Below, piece after piece: positions 1 through 8,095 of a stretch of 33,442 bases of DNA (positions are counted from its first letter, which is position 1; every line of letters starts with the position of its first letter). The stretch is from Methanobacterium sp. (lineage in GTDB: Archaea; Methanobacteriota; Methanobacteria; Methanobacteriales; Methanobacteriaceae), in NCBI GenBank assembly GCA_003158115.1, contig PMGM01000045.1, positions 1 through 33,442 of the forward strand, in the 5' to 3' direction. The translations under genes and the position numbers were made by a program. A model generated the notes under the pieces. That model did not search any database. It was not told the DNA's origin and saw nothing but the letters and a program-made list of their open reading frames with translations.

Positions 1-2
1 TA

Positions 3-152
3 TTTATCCTTGGATTCATATCTGGGCCGTTGATGTTTGGATTATTGGGTTTTATATTAGGTCCTCTCGTTTTAGGAGTGACTTACGCTGCAGTTGTAGC
101 GTATAAAAAAGAAGTAGAAGTTAAAATTGATGCTAAAGATAAATCAACTTAA
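3..152 (+). CDS. C-terminal end of AI-2E family transporter (partial)
   Basis: The open frame enters from the left edge and stops with TAA at 150-152, leaving the last 49 residues. The fragment is hydrophobic and glycine/proline-rich (SGPLMFGLLG, then GFILGPLVLG), followed by a charged tail with many Lys and Asp residues. A repeated G-P-L hairpin followed by a last helix and a charged tail is typical of the C-terminus of AI-2E/PerM (DUF20) permeases, which are integral membrane exporters. The fragment is too short to be certain; another polytopic membrane protein is possible. It converges on hjc, with about 120 bp of AT-rich DNA between. Confidence 0.55.
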   Translation, partial: FILGFISGPLMFGLLGFILGPLVLGVTYAAVVAYKKEVEVKIDAKDKST

Positions 153-274
153 AATTGTTAAAATTTATTTATTTTTTTGTAAAAAATTTGGATATGATCT
201 TGTTAATAATTTATAATAGAATTTCAGTAGCAATTATGTTAAAAGTAATAATATCTTCTGGAAATTAGGGATTT

Positions 275-694
275 TTAGTTACTTTTAGAGAATTTAAATT
301 GCTTAATTCTCCCAATCATCTCTTCTAATTCAATACCTTTAAGGAAAGCTAAATCTTTATCTAACCTATAGTTATTCTTTTTAGTTTTCACTAAATCATT
401 TATTCTAACAAAACGCCATTTCTCCCGTTTGAATTTGGCCCCTACATATGGTTTGGCCCCAAATATATCAGAAAATTCGCGTAGAGCATCTATCTTCTGA
501 GAATTTATATAAATCCTTTCTGAAGAAGTAGACTTAACTTCAATTGCAAGATAAAGTTTTCCATTACCTGCAATTACATCTGGTAAAGGTTTTTTGGTGG
601 CTCCTCCGGAGGCAGGTGCCCTCATAGCTGCACAATCTGCTTCCCATAGCATCTTTACCAGTTCTCTCTCTTCTCTAGAGCCTTTTTTACTCAT
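275..694 (-). CDS. hjc: Holliday junction resolvase Hjc
   Basis: Archaeal Holliday junction resolvase, a dimeric Mg-dependent endonuclease that cuts four-way junctions during recombination and fork repair. The protein has the restriction-endonuclease-like fold signature in order: N-terminal [10 protein letters not shown] with the conserved Glu, the basic stretch [16 protein letters not shown] with the catalytic Asp (about residue 39), and AIEVK with the catalytic Glu and Lys (about 52 and 54). An upstream ATG at 709 would add MPVNS. I chose the ATG at 694 because the resulting [10 protein letters not shown] start matches the usual start of the family; neither ATG has a strong ribosome binding site. 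At about 139 residues it has normal length. It appears to be a single-gene unit. Confidence 0.9.
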   Translation of the reverse strand: MSKKGSREERELVKMLWEADCAAMRAPASGGATKKPLPDVIAGNGKLYLAIEVKSTSSERIYINSQKIDALREFSDIFGAKPYVGAKFKREKWRFVRINDLVKTKKNNYRLDKDLAFLKGIELEEMIGRIKQFKFSKSN

Positions 695-996
695 ACTATT
701 TACCGGCATTTATTCACTACGAGATCTTTGAAATAAATTTTTTTGGGATTAGACTTTGATTGAACATTTTATCGTTTTTGCGTTGAATGTAAGTTATTTG
801 AAGACTTTTCATCCACTCTTAACAAGATATTTAATAATAATAATAATTTTTCATTGAATTTAATATCTATTTTAACGTTGATTCACATGATTTAATTCAT
901 TGAGAAAGTATTTAGTTATAATATAATATTTTCTAATTCATTGGTAATTACTTAATTAAAAAATATCAGTTTAATGCTTTCATGAATAACATTGTC

Positions 997-1004
997 TTTA
1001 AATG
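997..1004 (+). promoter_or_regulatory. Candidate TATA box for the small ORF at 1042
   Basis: TTTAAATG lies about 25 bp before position 1026, where a transcript would start just ahead of the AGGAGAT ribosome binding site at 1028-1034. The spacing fits an archaeal promoter, but AT-rich boxes are common by chance in this DNA. Confidence 0.3.
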
Positions 1005-1041
1005 TCTAAGTATTGTTCCACTTTTTTAGGAGATCAGAAAA

Positions 1042-1131
1042 ATGTACAGATATAGTTTTTTTTTAATAATCATGGCATGTTATACTTTGATGAATTTTAT
1101 TGTTTATTATAAAAAGTTAGATTATTCATAA
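1042..1131 (+). CDS. Possible 29-residue single-membrane-segment peptide
   Basis: A small reading frame inside an otherwise empty 490-bp gap. It starts with ATG 7 bases after AGGAGAT (1028-1034), one of the best ribosome binding sites in the window, and ends with TAA at 1129-1131. The product has a short polar start (MYRYS), a hydrophobic core of about 18 residues (FFLIIMACYTLMNFIVYY) and a charged tail (KKLDYS), which fits a single-pass membrane miniprotein. A TATA-like box sits at a suitable distance upstream. I do not recognise a family. AT-rich DNA makes Phe/Ile/Leu/Tyr-rich frames by chance, so the ribosome binding site and promoter spacing are the only real support. Confidence 0.35.
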   Translation: MYRYSFFLIIMACYTLMNFIVYYKKLDYS

Positions 1132-1199
1132 AATTAAATTGATGAATTGAAAAAAAAGATTATTTATGGATAAATCTAGAATCCCTATCATTGAAATAA

Positions 1200-1272
<73 letters not shown>

Positions 1273-1284
1273 TTGATGAAAGAA

Positions 1285-1369
<85 letters not shown>

Positions 1370-1398
1370 CTACCTTGCATTATTTAATCATATGTGGA

Positions 1399-1408
1399 TA
1401 ATATATAC
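1399..1408 (-). promoter_or_regulatory. TATA box for tRNA-Leu/tRNA-His
   Basis: On the minus strand this reads as a TATATATT-type box about 30 bases before the tRNA-Leu 5' end. That places the transcript start roughly 5-10 bases ahead of the mature tRNA. Confidence 0.5.
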
Positions 1409-1425
1409 GACTTAAAATTTAAAAA

Positions 1426-1500
1426 TGCTCCGTCCGGGATTCGAACCCGAGTCTTCGGCTCGAAAGGCCGAAATGATTGGCCGGACTACACCAACGGAGC
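1426..1500 (-). tRNA. tRNA-Glu (TTC)
   Basis: Acceptor stem GCTCCGT (1500-1494) pairs with ACGGAGC (1433-1427), with discriminator A at 1426. Anticodon stem TCGGC/GCCGA closes the loop CTTTCGA, giving anticodon TTC. The T arm contains GGTTCGAATCC. CCA is not encoded. A TATA-rich tract lies directly upstream. Confidence 0.96.
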
Positions 1501-1502
1501 AT

Positions 1503-1535
1503 AATATATATATATATATAACTAATTTTTTATAA
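1503..1535 (-). promoter_or_regulatory. TA-repeat tract and TATA box for tRNA-Glu
   Basis: An alternating TA run (about 1503-1520) followed by a TTTATAAA-type box (about 1526-1535 on the minus strand) lies just ahead of the tRNA-Glu 5' end at 1500. The farther box is at the right distance (about 25-30 bases) to place transcription start at the tRNA itself. The TA run may aid melting. Confidence 0.5.
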
Positions 1536-1566
1536 ATCTTGGTTTAGACACATATCTCTATATGAA

Positions 1567-1640
<74 letters not shown>

Positions 1641-1644
1641 ATAG

Positions 1645-1717
<73 letters not shown>

Positions 1718-1760
1718 TGATGCCAAGTAAGACCTACAAACTACTATCTAGGGTTTGCAA

Positions 1761-1770
1761 TAAATTTAAA
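1761..1770 (-). promoter_or_regulatory. Candidate TATA box for tRNA-Asn/tRNA-CAT
   Basis: TTTAAATTTA on the minus strand, about 45-50 bases before the tRNA-Asn 5' end. Transcription would start near 1740, giving a roughly 20-base leader to be removed by RNase P. Confidence 0.4.
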
Positions 1771-2182
1771 ACATAGCACACCAAGATGTATTCTTTAGGT
1801 TGACATTTATCCTATATAAAGGTTGCGGATGTTACAAATTATCAGATAGAATTGTTTTTGAATGTTTATCCTAATCCCCTAATAAATTAATATTGAAAAA
1901 TAATTTAAGGTTTGTAAGAAATTCTATTATTAGTATGTTATATGGATATAGAAGGACATTCATTCTCTATATCTATTTAAAACATCAAATAACAATTCAA
2001 AAAGAAAACTTTTTGAAGAAGAATTGAATGTATTTAATTAAATTTTTGTATAATAGTATAAATTTATTGCTCTTGATTTAGATTTTTATTATAAATTTCC
2101 TAAGAATTTATATTGATGAAATATCAATAAGTAAATGAATTTATTTAATTGCTAACACTATTTTTAGATTAAAAGGCAAAAT
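1771..2182. other. AT-rich intergenic stretch before the radical SAM gene
   Basis: About 410 bp without a convincing gene. A TTATAAATT box near 2090 could serve the plus-strand radical SAM gene with a leader of about 60 bases. I found no strong hairpin, repeat array or small ORF with a ribosome binding site. Confidence 0.5.
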
Positions 2183-3190
2183 ATGAACCTAATCAACAAA
2201 ATTAAAAATCATCAAACTCTTGAATTACTGGAAGAAGCAAATAAAATCACCTTAGCAGTACATGGAGATAAAATCACATTAGAACGAGCAATCTTCCTTT
2301 CTTGGTGGTGTGACAAGGGAGACTGTGCATTTTGTTATATGTCGGCACAGAAATCTAAAATAAAAGAGCCGGATAAGGCCAGAAGAAAGGTTGAATCTGT
2401 ATTTGCTGAGGCTGAATTAACCCGAAGGATGGGATGGAATGTCGAATTTCTTTCAGGGGGTTATGGCTCTTTTGATACTCGTGAAGTTAAAAATATTGCC
2501 CAGAAAATTTACTCTATAACTGGAAAACCTGTATGGTTAAATCTCGGGATAACCAACGAACTCGAAGAATATGGAAATGAAATCGCAGGGATAACAGGGG
2601 CTGTTGAAGTAGCAAATCCGAAACTTCATAAGAAAATCTGCCCAAGCAAATCTTTAGAAGATATAATTGAGATGCTGGAATTAGCAGGTGATCTAGGATT
2701 TAAGAAATCCATCACCATCATACTTGGTCTAGGAGAAACTCCTGAAGATGTTAAATATATGTGGGATCTCATAGATGGGGTAGGAATTGATAGAGTAACC
2801 TTTTATTCATTAAACCCTCATAAAGATACAATTTATGAAAATTCACCACAACCTGCTTCTTTGTACTATGCAGGAGTTGTGGCAGCTACCCGAATCAAAT
2901 TCCCTACATTGGAGATAATAACAGGGACCTGGCTGGATAATCTGGCTAATATTGGACCTTTAATACTTGCTGGTGCCAATGGGCTTACAAAATTCCCATT
3001 ATTTAAAATGTTCGGAACCAGATATGGTAAACGAGTTGAAGAAGAGGTATTGTGGGCTGGAAGAAAACTTGAAGGCACATTTACAGACCTTGAAGCATTA
3101 CAAACCGGTAATATACCCGATAAAAATTTAGAACCATTTATTAAAAGGTATGTGGATAAGTGTATCAATAAAAATTTGAAAAAAATTTAG
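2183..3190 (+). CDS. Radical SAM protein, BioB/HmdB-like, with CX4CX2C motif
   Basis: A 335-residue protein with the architecture of the biotin synthase-like radical SAM barrel. The cluster-binding cysteines are C43, C48 and C51 in WWCDKGDCAFCYM, a CX4CX2C spacing rather than the usual CX3CX2C. An SAM-binding glycine segment (FLSGGYGSF) follows near residue 93, then a barrel strand with KKICPSKSLEDIIEM and TIILGLGETPEDV near 155-190, which strongly resembles HmdB/BioB family members. Family members cleave SAM to a deoxyadenosyl radical; HmdB, with its own unusual CX5CX2C motif, is linked to FeGP cofactor synthesis for Hmd. No hmd genes are visible nearby, so the substrate is unknown. The start ATG has only a weak upstream AAAGG. 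It stands alone, 230 bp before gatB. Confidence 0.8.
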   Translation: MNLINKIKNHQTLELLEEANKITLAVHGDKITLERAIFLSWWCDKGDCAFCYMSAQKSKIKEPDKARRKVESVFAEAELTRRMGWNVEFLSGGYGSFDTREVKNIAQKIYSITGKPVWLNLGITNELEEYGNEIAGITGAVEVANPKLHKKICPSKSLEDIIEMLELAGDLGFKKSITIILGLGETPEDVKYMWDLIDGVGIDRVTFYSLNPHKDTIYENSPQPASLYYAGVVAATRIKFPTLEIITGTWLDNLANIGPLILAGANGLTKFPLFKMFGTRYGKRVEEEVLWAGRKLEGTFTDLEALQTGNIPDKNLEPFIKRYVDKCINKNLKKI

Positions 3191-3422
3191 TAAATTGTAT
3201 AAAATATCGTTATTAACATGGTACAAATTCTAGGTTAACTTATTTTAGGATCTAAAACCATTTTTAATTAGGTAAATTAATAAATATTATTTTATAGATA
3301 CAAACCAAATTACAATATGATTCTATAATTAACATTCAGAGTAAAGATCAAGTTTATACATACATATTTCATTTAAAAAATATTTAATTTACATCATTAT
3401 ACTGGGAGGAATAACTATTAAG

Positions 3423-4778
3423 ATGAAATGCGGACTGGAAATTCATGTTCAGCTTGAAACTGATTCCAAACTATTCTGTACATGTCGTACCAATTACAAG
3501 GAAGCTAAAGCTAATTCTAACATATGTCATGTATGTTTGAATCAACCTGGTGCAAAACCATACCCTCCAAATAAAAAGGCTCTGGATGGAGCTATCAAGA
3601 TAGCATTGATGCTTGGGTGTGTGATATCTCCTGAAGTAACTTACTTCCAGCGTAAGCACTATGATTATCCTGATCTATCATCGGGTTACCAGAGAACATC
3701 AATACCTATAGGAGACCAGGGGGAACTGAATGGAGTTAGAATATATGATGTTCATATAGAAGAAGATCCAGGTCAATATAAACCAGATCTAGGAATTGTG
3801 GATTTTAACAGGTCAGGGATCCCATTAATTGAGATAGTAACAGAACCCGACATGAAATCTCCAGAAGAAGCCAGAAAATTCTTAAGAGAACTAATAAGGG
3901 TATTGGAATACAGTGGAAGTGCACGTGGTGAGGGTACCATGAGGGCCGATGTAAACATCTCCATTGAAGGAGGTAAAAGGGCCGAAATAAAGAATATAAA
4001 CTCAATAAAAGGCGCTTACAAAGCACTTCAATTTGAAATGATCAGGCAAAAAAACCTTTTGAAAAGAGGAATTACGATAAAACAAGAAACAAGGGCTTTT
4101 CTAGAATCTCAGATGATTACAGTCCCTATGCGTCTTAAGGAAGAGGCTGAAGATTACAGGTACATACCAGATCCAGATCTTCCACCAATGCTAGCAGAAA
4201 ATGATAGAATTGAAAAAATACGCGAAGAAATGCCTGAACCATCCCATATAAAAACTGATAGGTTTGTTCGGGAATATGGGATAAATAAGGACCATGCAAA
4301 AGTTATTACCTCTGAACTTGAGCTTGCAGATGCTTTTGAAGAAGTTGTAAAATTTATTGATCCAAAATTTGCTGCACTTTGGATGAGGGACGATCTCAAG
4401 AGGGTGGTTTATTATAATAAGATGAGTTTCAAGGAAAGTGAAATAACACCCGCACAAATTGTAGATTTACTTAAGATGCTTGAGGATAAGAAGATCACGG
4501 CTAAAGCTGGCAAGAGGATCATGGAGAAACTTCCTAAGAACAAAGAAATGCCCAGCCAGATCGCAGAAGAAATGGGATTGATTGGAGTAGTAGATGAGAA
4601 TATAGTTCTCAAAGCAGTAAAACAGGCTGTCCAAGAAAACCCTGATGCTGTTTCAGATTACTATGAAGGAAAGAAAAATGCCATGAACTTTTTAATAGGT
4701 CAAGTAATGAGATTAACACGGGGAAAGGCAGATCCTGGCGAGACTCACAAACTATTAGAATCTGAACTAAAGACATAG
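3423..4778 (+). CDS. gatB: Asp/Glu-tRNA(Asn/Gln) amidotransferase subunit B
   Basis: GatB phosphorylates the misacylated Asp or Glu on tRNA and transfers ammonia from the GatA glutaminase. In archaea GatCAB mainly makes Asn-tRNA(Asn), while GatDE makes Gln-tRNA(Gln). At 451 residues it has GatB length, clearly shorter than GatE. The signature is complete: GLEIHVQLETDSKLFC at the start; zinc-site cysteines C19, C21, C35 and C38; HYDYPDLSSGYQ; EEDPGQ; FNRSGIPLIEIVTEPD; RADVNIS and EIKNINS; then a C-terminal helical YqeY-like tail. A GGGAGGA ribosome binding site sits at 3404-3410. gatA and gatC are not in the window. It is followed by a pseudogene. Confidence 0.96.
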   Translation: MKCGLEIHVQLETDSKLFCTCRTNYKEAKANSNICHVCLNQPGAKPYPPNKKALDGAIKIALMLGCVISPEVTYFQRKHYDYPDLSSGYQRTSIPIGDQGELNGVRIYDVHIEEDPGQYKPDLGIVDFNRSGIPLIEIVTEPDMKSPEEARKFLRELIRVLEYSGSARGEGTMRADVNISIEGGKRAEIKNINSIKGAYKALQFEMIRQKNLLKRGITIKQETRAFLESQMITVPMRLKEEAEDYRYIPDPDLPPMLAENDRIEKIREEMPEPSHIKTDRFVREYGINKDHAKVITSELELADAFEEVVKFIDPKFAALWMRDDLKRVVYYNKMSFKESEITPAQIVDLLKMLEDKKITAKAGKRIMEKLPKNKEMPSQIAEEMGLIGVVDENIVLKAVKQAVQENPDAVSDYYEGKKNAMNFLIGQVMRLTRGKADPGETHKLLESELKT

Positions 4779-4933
4779 ATCTTATGAATACATATAAAAA
4801 ATGAATTAATTAGTAAGTTATTAAGAAAAAATTCTTTAACAAGCTGAACTATATATTTAATAAGTTCAGTATACCAAAATAATTTGTTAAATAAACTTCA
4901 ATATTTTTATTATGGCAAGAATGGGCTGTATAT

Positions 4934-5157
4934 GGCAAGAATATCATAAATATGATTTTATAACATCCTGATATGCAGATTACCAAAACTGAAATAACTT
5001 ATATTCACAGAGGAGCACCTGGAAATCTTAAAACAATCAGTGGAAATTCCATTGTAAGATTGGACAGGGGATTCTTAATATTAAAGAAGGTACACAAATT
5101 CCATTTCATAGAGTAGTTAAAATAACAAATAACAATAAAATATTGTGGAAAAAGTGA
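4934..5157 (+). pseudogene. Broken UPF0248 (DUF504) family gene
   Basis: A translation of this stretch recovers a UPF0248-like protein across two lesions. The frame reads GKNIINMIL, then TAA (4961-4963) where the family has Trp, then HPDMQITKTEITYIHRGAPG and onward to GFLILK. A single-base deletion at about 5084-5086 then moves the remaining part (EGTQIPFHRVVKITNN) to another frame, ending in TGA at 5155-5157. The conserved HP, YIHRGAPG and IPFHR blocks identify the family. Its function is not well defined; it is a small archaeal protein. No start codon survives in the right frame upstream. The 3' end overlaps the region just before the CBS-domain gene, so the two probably once formed an operon. 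Two independent lesions make a simple sequencing error less likely. Confidence 0.75.
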
Positions 5158-5180
5158 TACCAAATGATAGGAGATTTTTA

Positions 5181-5975
5181 ATGACGAGCTCAGCACTTGT
5201 AAAAGATTACATGACCAAAGAAGTTATCACCGTAACTCCAGAAACTCCTAATGAGGATGTTATAATTATTATGAAGGGAACAGGACACGATGGATTTCCT
5301 GTTAGAACTAATGGTGAAGTAATTGGAATGGTTACAGCCTTTGATCTTTTACTTAAAGAATGGTTACCCCTTGTTAAAGATATAATGTCAACAGATATTG
5401 TAGTGGCAGAAGAAGATATGTCAATAAATGATGCTGCAAGGGTGATGTTTAGAATGGGAATATCAAGACTACCAGTTATTAATAAAGATGCTAAACTGGT
5501 GGGAATATTAACAAATACTGATATTGTACGCTCTCATATCGAAAGATCAACCCCAATGAAGGTAGAATATTTCAAAAAGACCCTCGAACAGCTCTATGAA
5601 ATCCGTACCAAGGTTGTAAGGATGAAAGTTCCAATAGACAAGGTTAGACCAACTCAGGATAAAATATATGCAGATGAACTTCAGGGAAGAACATACGAAA
5701 TTAGACGTGGACTTGCTGAACCAACCATTATTGCAAAATCTGGAGAAAGATTTATACTAGTTGATGGTCATCATAGGACAGCTGCTGCACGTAAACTTGG
5801 ATGTAAAGATATAGATTCCTATGTAATTGAGTTGGATAGGGATATACGTCTTGGACTTGAAAAAACAGCTGATAAGAATGGTATATTCACTTTTAAAGAT
5901 ATAGAAATAATAGATGATGCACAACACCCATTAATAGCAATTACTAGTAGTCTTAGAAAGGAGTTTAGAAAGTGA
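5181..5975 (+). CDS. Two CBS domains fused to a ParB/SerK-like domain
   Basis: A 264-residue protein. Residues about 8-120 form a CBS pair ([20 protein letters not shown], then [20 protein letters not shown] and [20 protein letters not shown]), which normally binds adenine nucleotides or SAM as a sensor. Residues about 148-220 form a ParB/Srx-fold domain with [10 protein letters not shown] and [16 protein letters not shown]. The DGHHR motif (195-199) is shared by ParB-like proteins and by the ADP-dependent free serine kinase SerK of Thermococcus. The start is the ATG at 5181, preceded by AGGAGA at 5169-5174; the in-frame GTG at 5145 has no such signal. It overlaps hisE by 4 bases (GTGA), so the two are translationally coupled. 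Whether it is a small-molecule kinase, a nuclease or a DNA-binding regulator cannot be told from sequence alone. Confidence 0.8.
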   Translation: MTSSALVKDYMTKEVITVTPETPNEDVIIIMKGTGHDGFPVRTNGEVIGMVTAFDLLLKEWLPLVKDIMSTDIVVAEEDMSINDAARVMFRMGISRLPVINKDAKLVGILTNTDIVRSHIERSTPMKVEYFKKTLEQLYEIRTKVVRMKVPIDKVRPTQDKIYADELQGRTYEIRRGLAEPTIIAKSGERFILVDGHHRTAAARKLGCKDIDSYVIELDRDIRLGLEKTADKNGIFTFKDIEIIDDAQHPLIAITSSLRKEFRK

Positions 5976-6265
5976 AGCGTAACGACACGATCATTAGGGA
6001 TGTTTACACCGTTTTAGAGGGTAGACGTAATCAACCGGTAGATTCTTACACCTCAATGATCATGAAAGATAGTGATAAATGTGCTGAGGATAAGATTTTA
6101 GAAAAGATTGGAGAGGAATCAGCAGAAGTGATAATTGCATCAAAAAATGATGAAAATCTTATTTCTGAAGCTGCTGATCTGATTTTTCATACTCTACTTC
6201 TCCTTGTTTATAAAGGCGTGGAGTTAGATGATTTGTACGATGAATTTGATAATAGAAGAGTTTAA
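5972..6265 (+). CDS. hisE: Phosphoribosyl-ATP pyrophosphatase
   Basis: HisE hydrolyses phosphoribosyl-ATP to phosphoribosyl-AMP, the second step of histidine synthesis. At 97 residues it is a stand-alone HisE, as usual in archaea where HisI is separate. The MazG-like helical motif is clear: [17 protein letters not shown] with the metal-binding Glu residues, then [17 protein letters not shown]. The start is GTG at 5972, overlapping the stop of the CBS-domain gene (GTGA), with AAAGGAG directly upstream. A T-rich run just after the gene (6268-6275) may end the transcript. No other his genes are in the window. Confidence 0.93.
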   Translation: MKRNDTIIRDVYTVLEGRRNQPVDSYTSMIMKDSDKCAEDKILEKIGEESAEVIIASKNDENLISEAADLIFHTLLLLVYKGVELDDLYDEFDNRRV

Positions 6266-6329
6266 ATATTTTTTTTAGTTGTACTTTTTATTTATTAAAA
6301 TTTATACAGATTTTTTTGAGGTAAATAAA

Positions 6330-7466
6330 ATGCTTTATCGTAAATTGGGATCCACAGGAGAAAAAGTATCTATATTAGGATTGGGGTGTATGCATCTTCC
6401 AATCATAAATGGTCAATATAATAAAGTGGATACAAATAGAGCTATTTCACTTATTCATAAAGCTATTGACAACGGAGTTAATTATCTTGATACTGCCTAT
6501 CCTTATCATAATGGTCAGAGTGAAACAGTCATAGCAGAGGCTTTAAAGGGAGGTTATAGGGAGAAGGTTTTTATTGCAGATAAATTACCATCATGGTTAA
6601 TTCAAAAACGGACAGATATGGATAAATATATTGAAAAACAGCTTGAAAGACTTCAAAGTGAACAGATTGACTTTTATCTTCTACATTCTGTTAAGGCAGA
6701 TAGCTGGTCAAATCTGGAATCGCTTGGAGTTTTAGAGTTTTTAGACGATGCAGTAAAAGATGGTAGGATAAAATATACCGGATTTTCTTTTCATGGAGAA
6801 ATAGAACTTTTTTTTGATGTTATTGACTCATATAACTGGGATATCTGTCAAGTACAATATAACCTGGTTGATGAGAATTATCAGGCTGGGAAGGAGGGTG
6901 TTCGTTATGCATCTAGTCAAGGAGTAGGTGTTGTGATCATGGAACCACTTCGAGGTGGAACTCTTGTAAAAAATGTTCCACCAGAAGTTCAAGAAATATG
7001 GGACGAATCAGTTGTTAAAAGAAGTCCTGTTGAATGGGCTTTAAGATACCTTTGGGATCAAGAGGAAGTTGATGTGGTGTTAAGTGGAATGACGACTCTT
7101 AAAGATCTTAATGAGAATCTAGGTATAGCTGAACAGGGTTTAACCAATACATTAACCTCAACAGAAAAAGAGATAATCAAAGAAGTTAGGACGGCTTACA
7201 AGGGAAGAAAAGAGATTGATTGTACCCAATGTGGATATTGTATGCCATGCCCTTCAGGAGTTAATATTCCTGCCAACTTCGAACAGCTTAATCATGCATA
7301 TATGTTTCAAGATGTTGGAAATTCTAGAATGAACTACTACATGCTATTAAAAGAGGGTGAAAGAGCTTCTAGTTGTATTGGATGTGGGGACTGTGAAAAA
7401 TTATGCCCACAGATGATAACAATTCAGAAATCATTAAAAAAAGTTCGTGAAACATTCGAGAAATAA
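6330..7466 (+). CDS. Aldo/keto reductase with C-terminal iron-sulfur domain
   Basis: A 378-residue fusion of an NAD(P)-dependent aldo/keto reductase barrel and a ferredoxin-like tail. The reductase part starts MLYRKLGSTGEKVSILGLG and shows the usual catalytic set, about D54, Y59, K85 and H119 (LDTAYPYHNG, IADKLP, YLLHS). The tail has two cysteine clusters, CTQCGYCMPCPSGVNIP and SCIGCGDCEKLCP, consistent with one or two 4Fe-4S clusters. The family is common in methanogens and anaerobes; the physiological substrate is unknown, and electron exchange with ferredoxin is an inference. The start at 6330 is set by GAGGTA 7 bases upstream; longer in-frame extension to 6279 lacks support. It converges on comE with 70 bp between, containing a T8 run likely used for termination. 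Confidence 0.9.
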   Translation: MLYRKLGSTGEKVSILGLGCMHLPIINGQYNKVDTNRAISLIHKAIDNGVNYLDTAYPYHNGQSETVIAEALKGGYREKVFIADKLPSWLIQKRTDMDKYIEKQLERLQSEQIDFYLLHSVKADSWSNLESLGVLEFLDDAVKDGRIKYTGFSFHGEIELFFDVIDSYNWDICQVQYNLVDENYQAGKEGVRYASSQGVGVVIMEPLRGGTLVKNVPPEVQEIWDESVVKRSPVEWALRYLWDQEEVDVVLSGMTTLKDLNENLGIAEQGLTNTLTSTEKEIIKEVRTAYKGRKEIDCTQCGYCMPCPSGVNIPANFEQLNHAYMFQDVGNSRMNYYMLLKEGERASSCIGCGDCEKLCPQMITIQKSLKKVRETFEK

Positions 7467-7536
7467 ATTTGTAACGATAACAATTTTTTTTGAATTAAAT
7501 ATCATTAATATCCAAATTTATTATATTACGAATGTC

Positions 7537-8088
7537 CTATTTTTTTATTTCATCCATGAATCTATCCTTGATATCCACGGCTTCTAATGGAATGACTGGA
7601 ACATTTGCATTTCCAGGTTTAACTTTAAAATGAACGAATACAGGTCCACATGTGTTTAAAACTTCTTTAAACTTTAATTCCTTTTCATTACCATCGAAGA
7701 AAAAATTATTTTTAAATCCTACAGCTTCTGCTACATTCCCTAAATTAACTGTTGAAGCATAACTACATTGAGATCCTGTTGAACCATAACATTCATTGTC
7801 TAAAACTATTAATATTAGGTTATCTGGATTTTGATTAAATATTGTGACTAGACTTCCCAAATTCATTAGTATAGATCCATCACCATCGAAAATAACAACT
7901 TTCCGTTTGGTGGACATTGCAATGCCTAGACCAATGGATGATGCAAGTCCCATTGAACCCAACATATAAAAATGGGTTGATGAATCCTTAAGATAATGAA
8001 GTTCCCTTGAAGGAAATCCTATATTACATACAACCAGTTCACTGGTTAACTCTTCTGAGATTTTTCTTATTGTATCGATCCTTTCCAT
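7537..8088 (-). CDS. comE: Sulfopyruvate decarboxylase, beta subunit
   Basis: With ComD it decarboxylates sulfopyruvate to sulfoacetaldehyde in coenzyme M synthesis. The 183-residue protein is the thiamine-diphosphate-binding half: [18 protein letters not shown], then [15 protein letters not shown], with the GDG...DN thiamine/magnesium motif ending at [13 protein letters not shown]. In methanogens such as M. jannaschii the enzyme is split into two subunits, as here. It starts 7 bases after the comD stop, with GGTAGTG in the end of comD as ribosome binding site, so comD and comE form one operon. Confidence 0.94.
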   Translation of the reverse strand: MERIDTIRKISEELTSELVVCNIGFPSRELHYLKDSSTHFYMLGSMGLASSIGLGIAMSTKRKVVIFDGDGSILMNLGSLVTIFNQNPDNLILIVLDNECYGSTGSQCSYASTVNLGNVAEAVGFKNNFFFDGNEKELKFKEVLNTCGPVFVHFKVKPGNANVPVIPLEAVDIKDRFMDEIKK

Positions 8089-8095
8089 TTTAACA

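Larger units (their letters stand above)
710..1199. other. AT-rich intergenic stretch between hjc and tRNA-His
   Basis: About 490 bp, strongly AT-rich, with a short TAA/ATA-rich tract near 830-850. Apart from the possible small peptide gene at 1042-1131 and its promoter, I see no gene, hairpin array or direct repeat here. The left end must hold the hjc promoter (minus strand) and the right end the 3' end of the tRNA transcript. Confidence 0.6.

Noticed and set aside
830..850. TAA/ATA-rich tract as a CRISPR-like or tandem repeat
   Set aside because: It is a few trinucleotides long, with no spacers and no other copies.
1503..1520. Alternating TA run upstream of tRNA-Glu as a microsatellite or origin element
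   Set aside because: It lies exactly where a tRNA promoter is expected, and AT-rich runs are common in this genome. No other origin features (Cdc6 gene, ORB repeats) are nearby.
5145..5180. GTG at 5145 as start of the CBS-ParB protein
   Set aside because: The preceding sequence has no ribosome binding site, whereas ATG 5181 has AGGAGA at the right distance and yields a usual CBS N-terminus.
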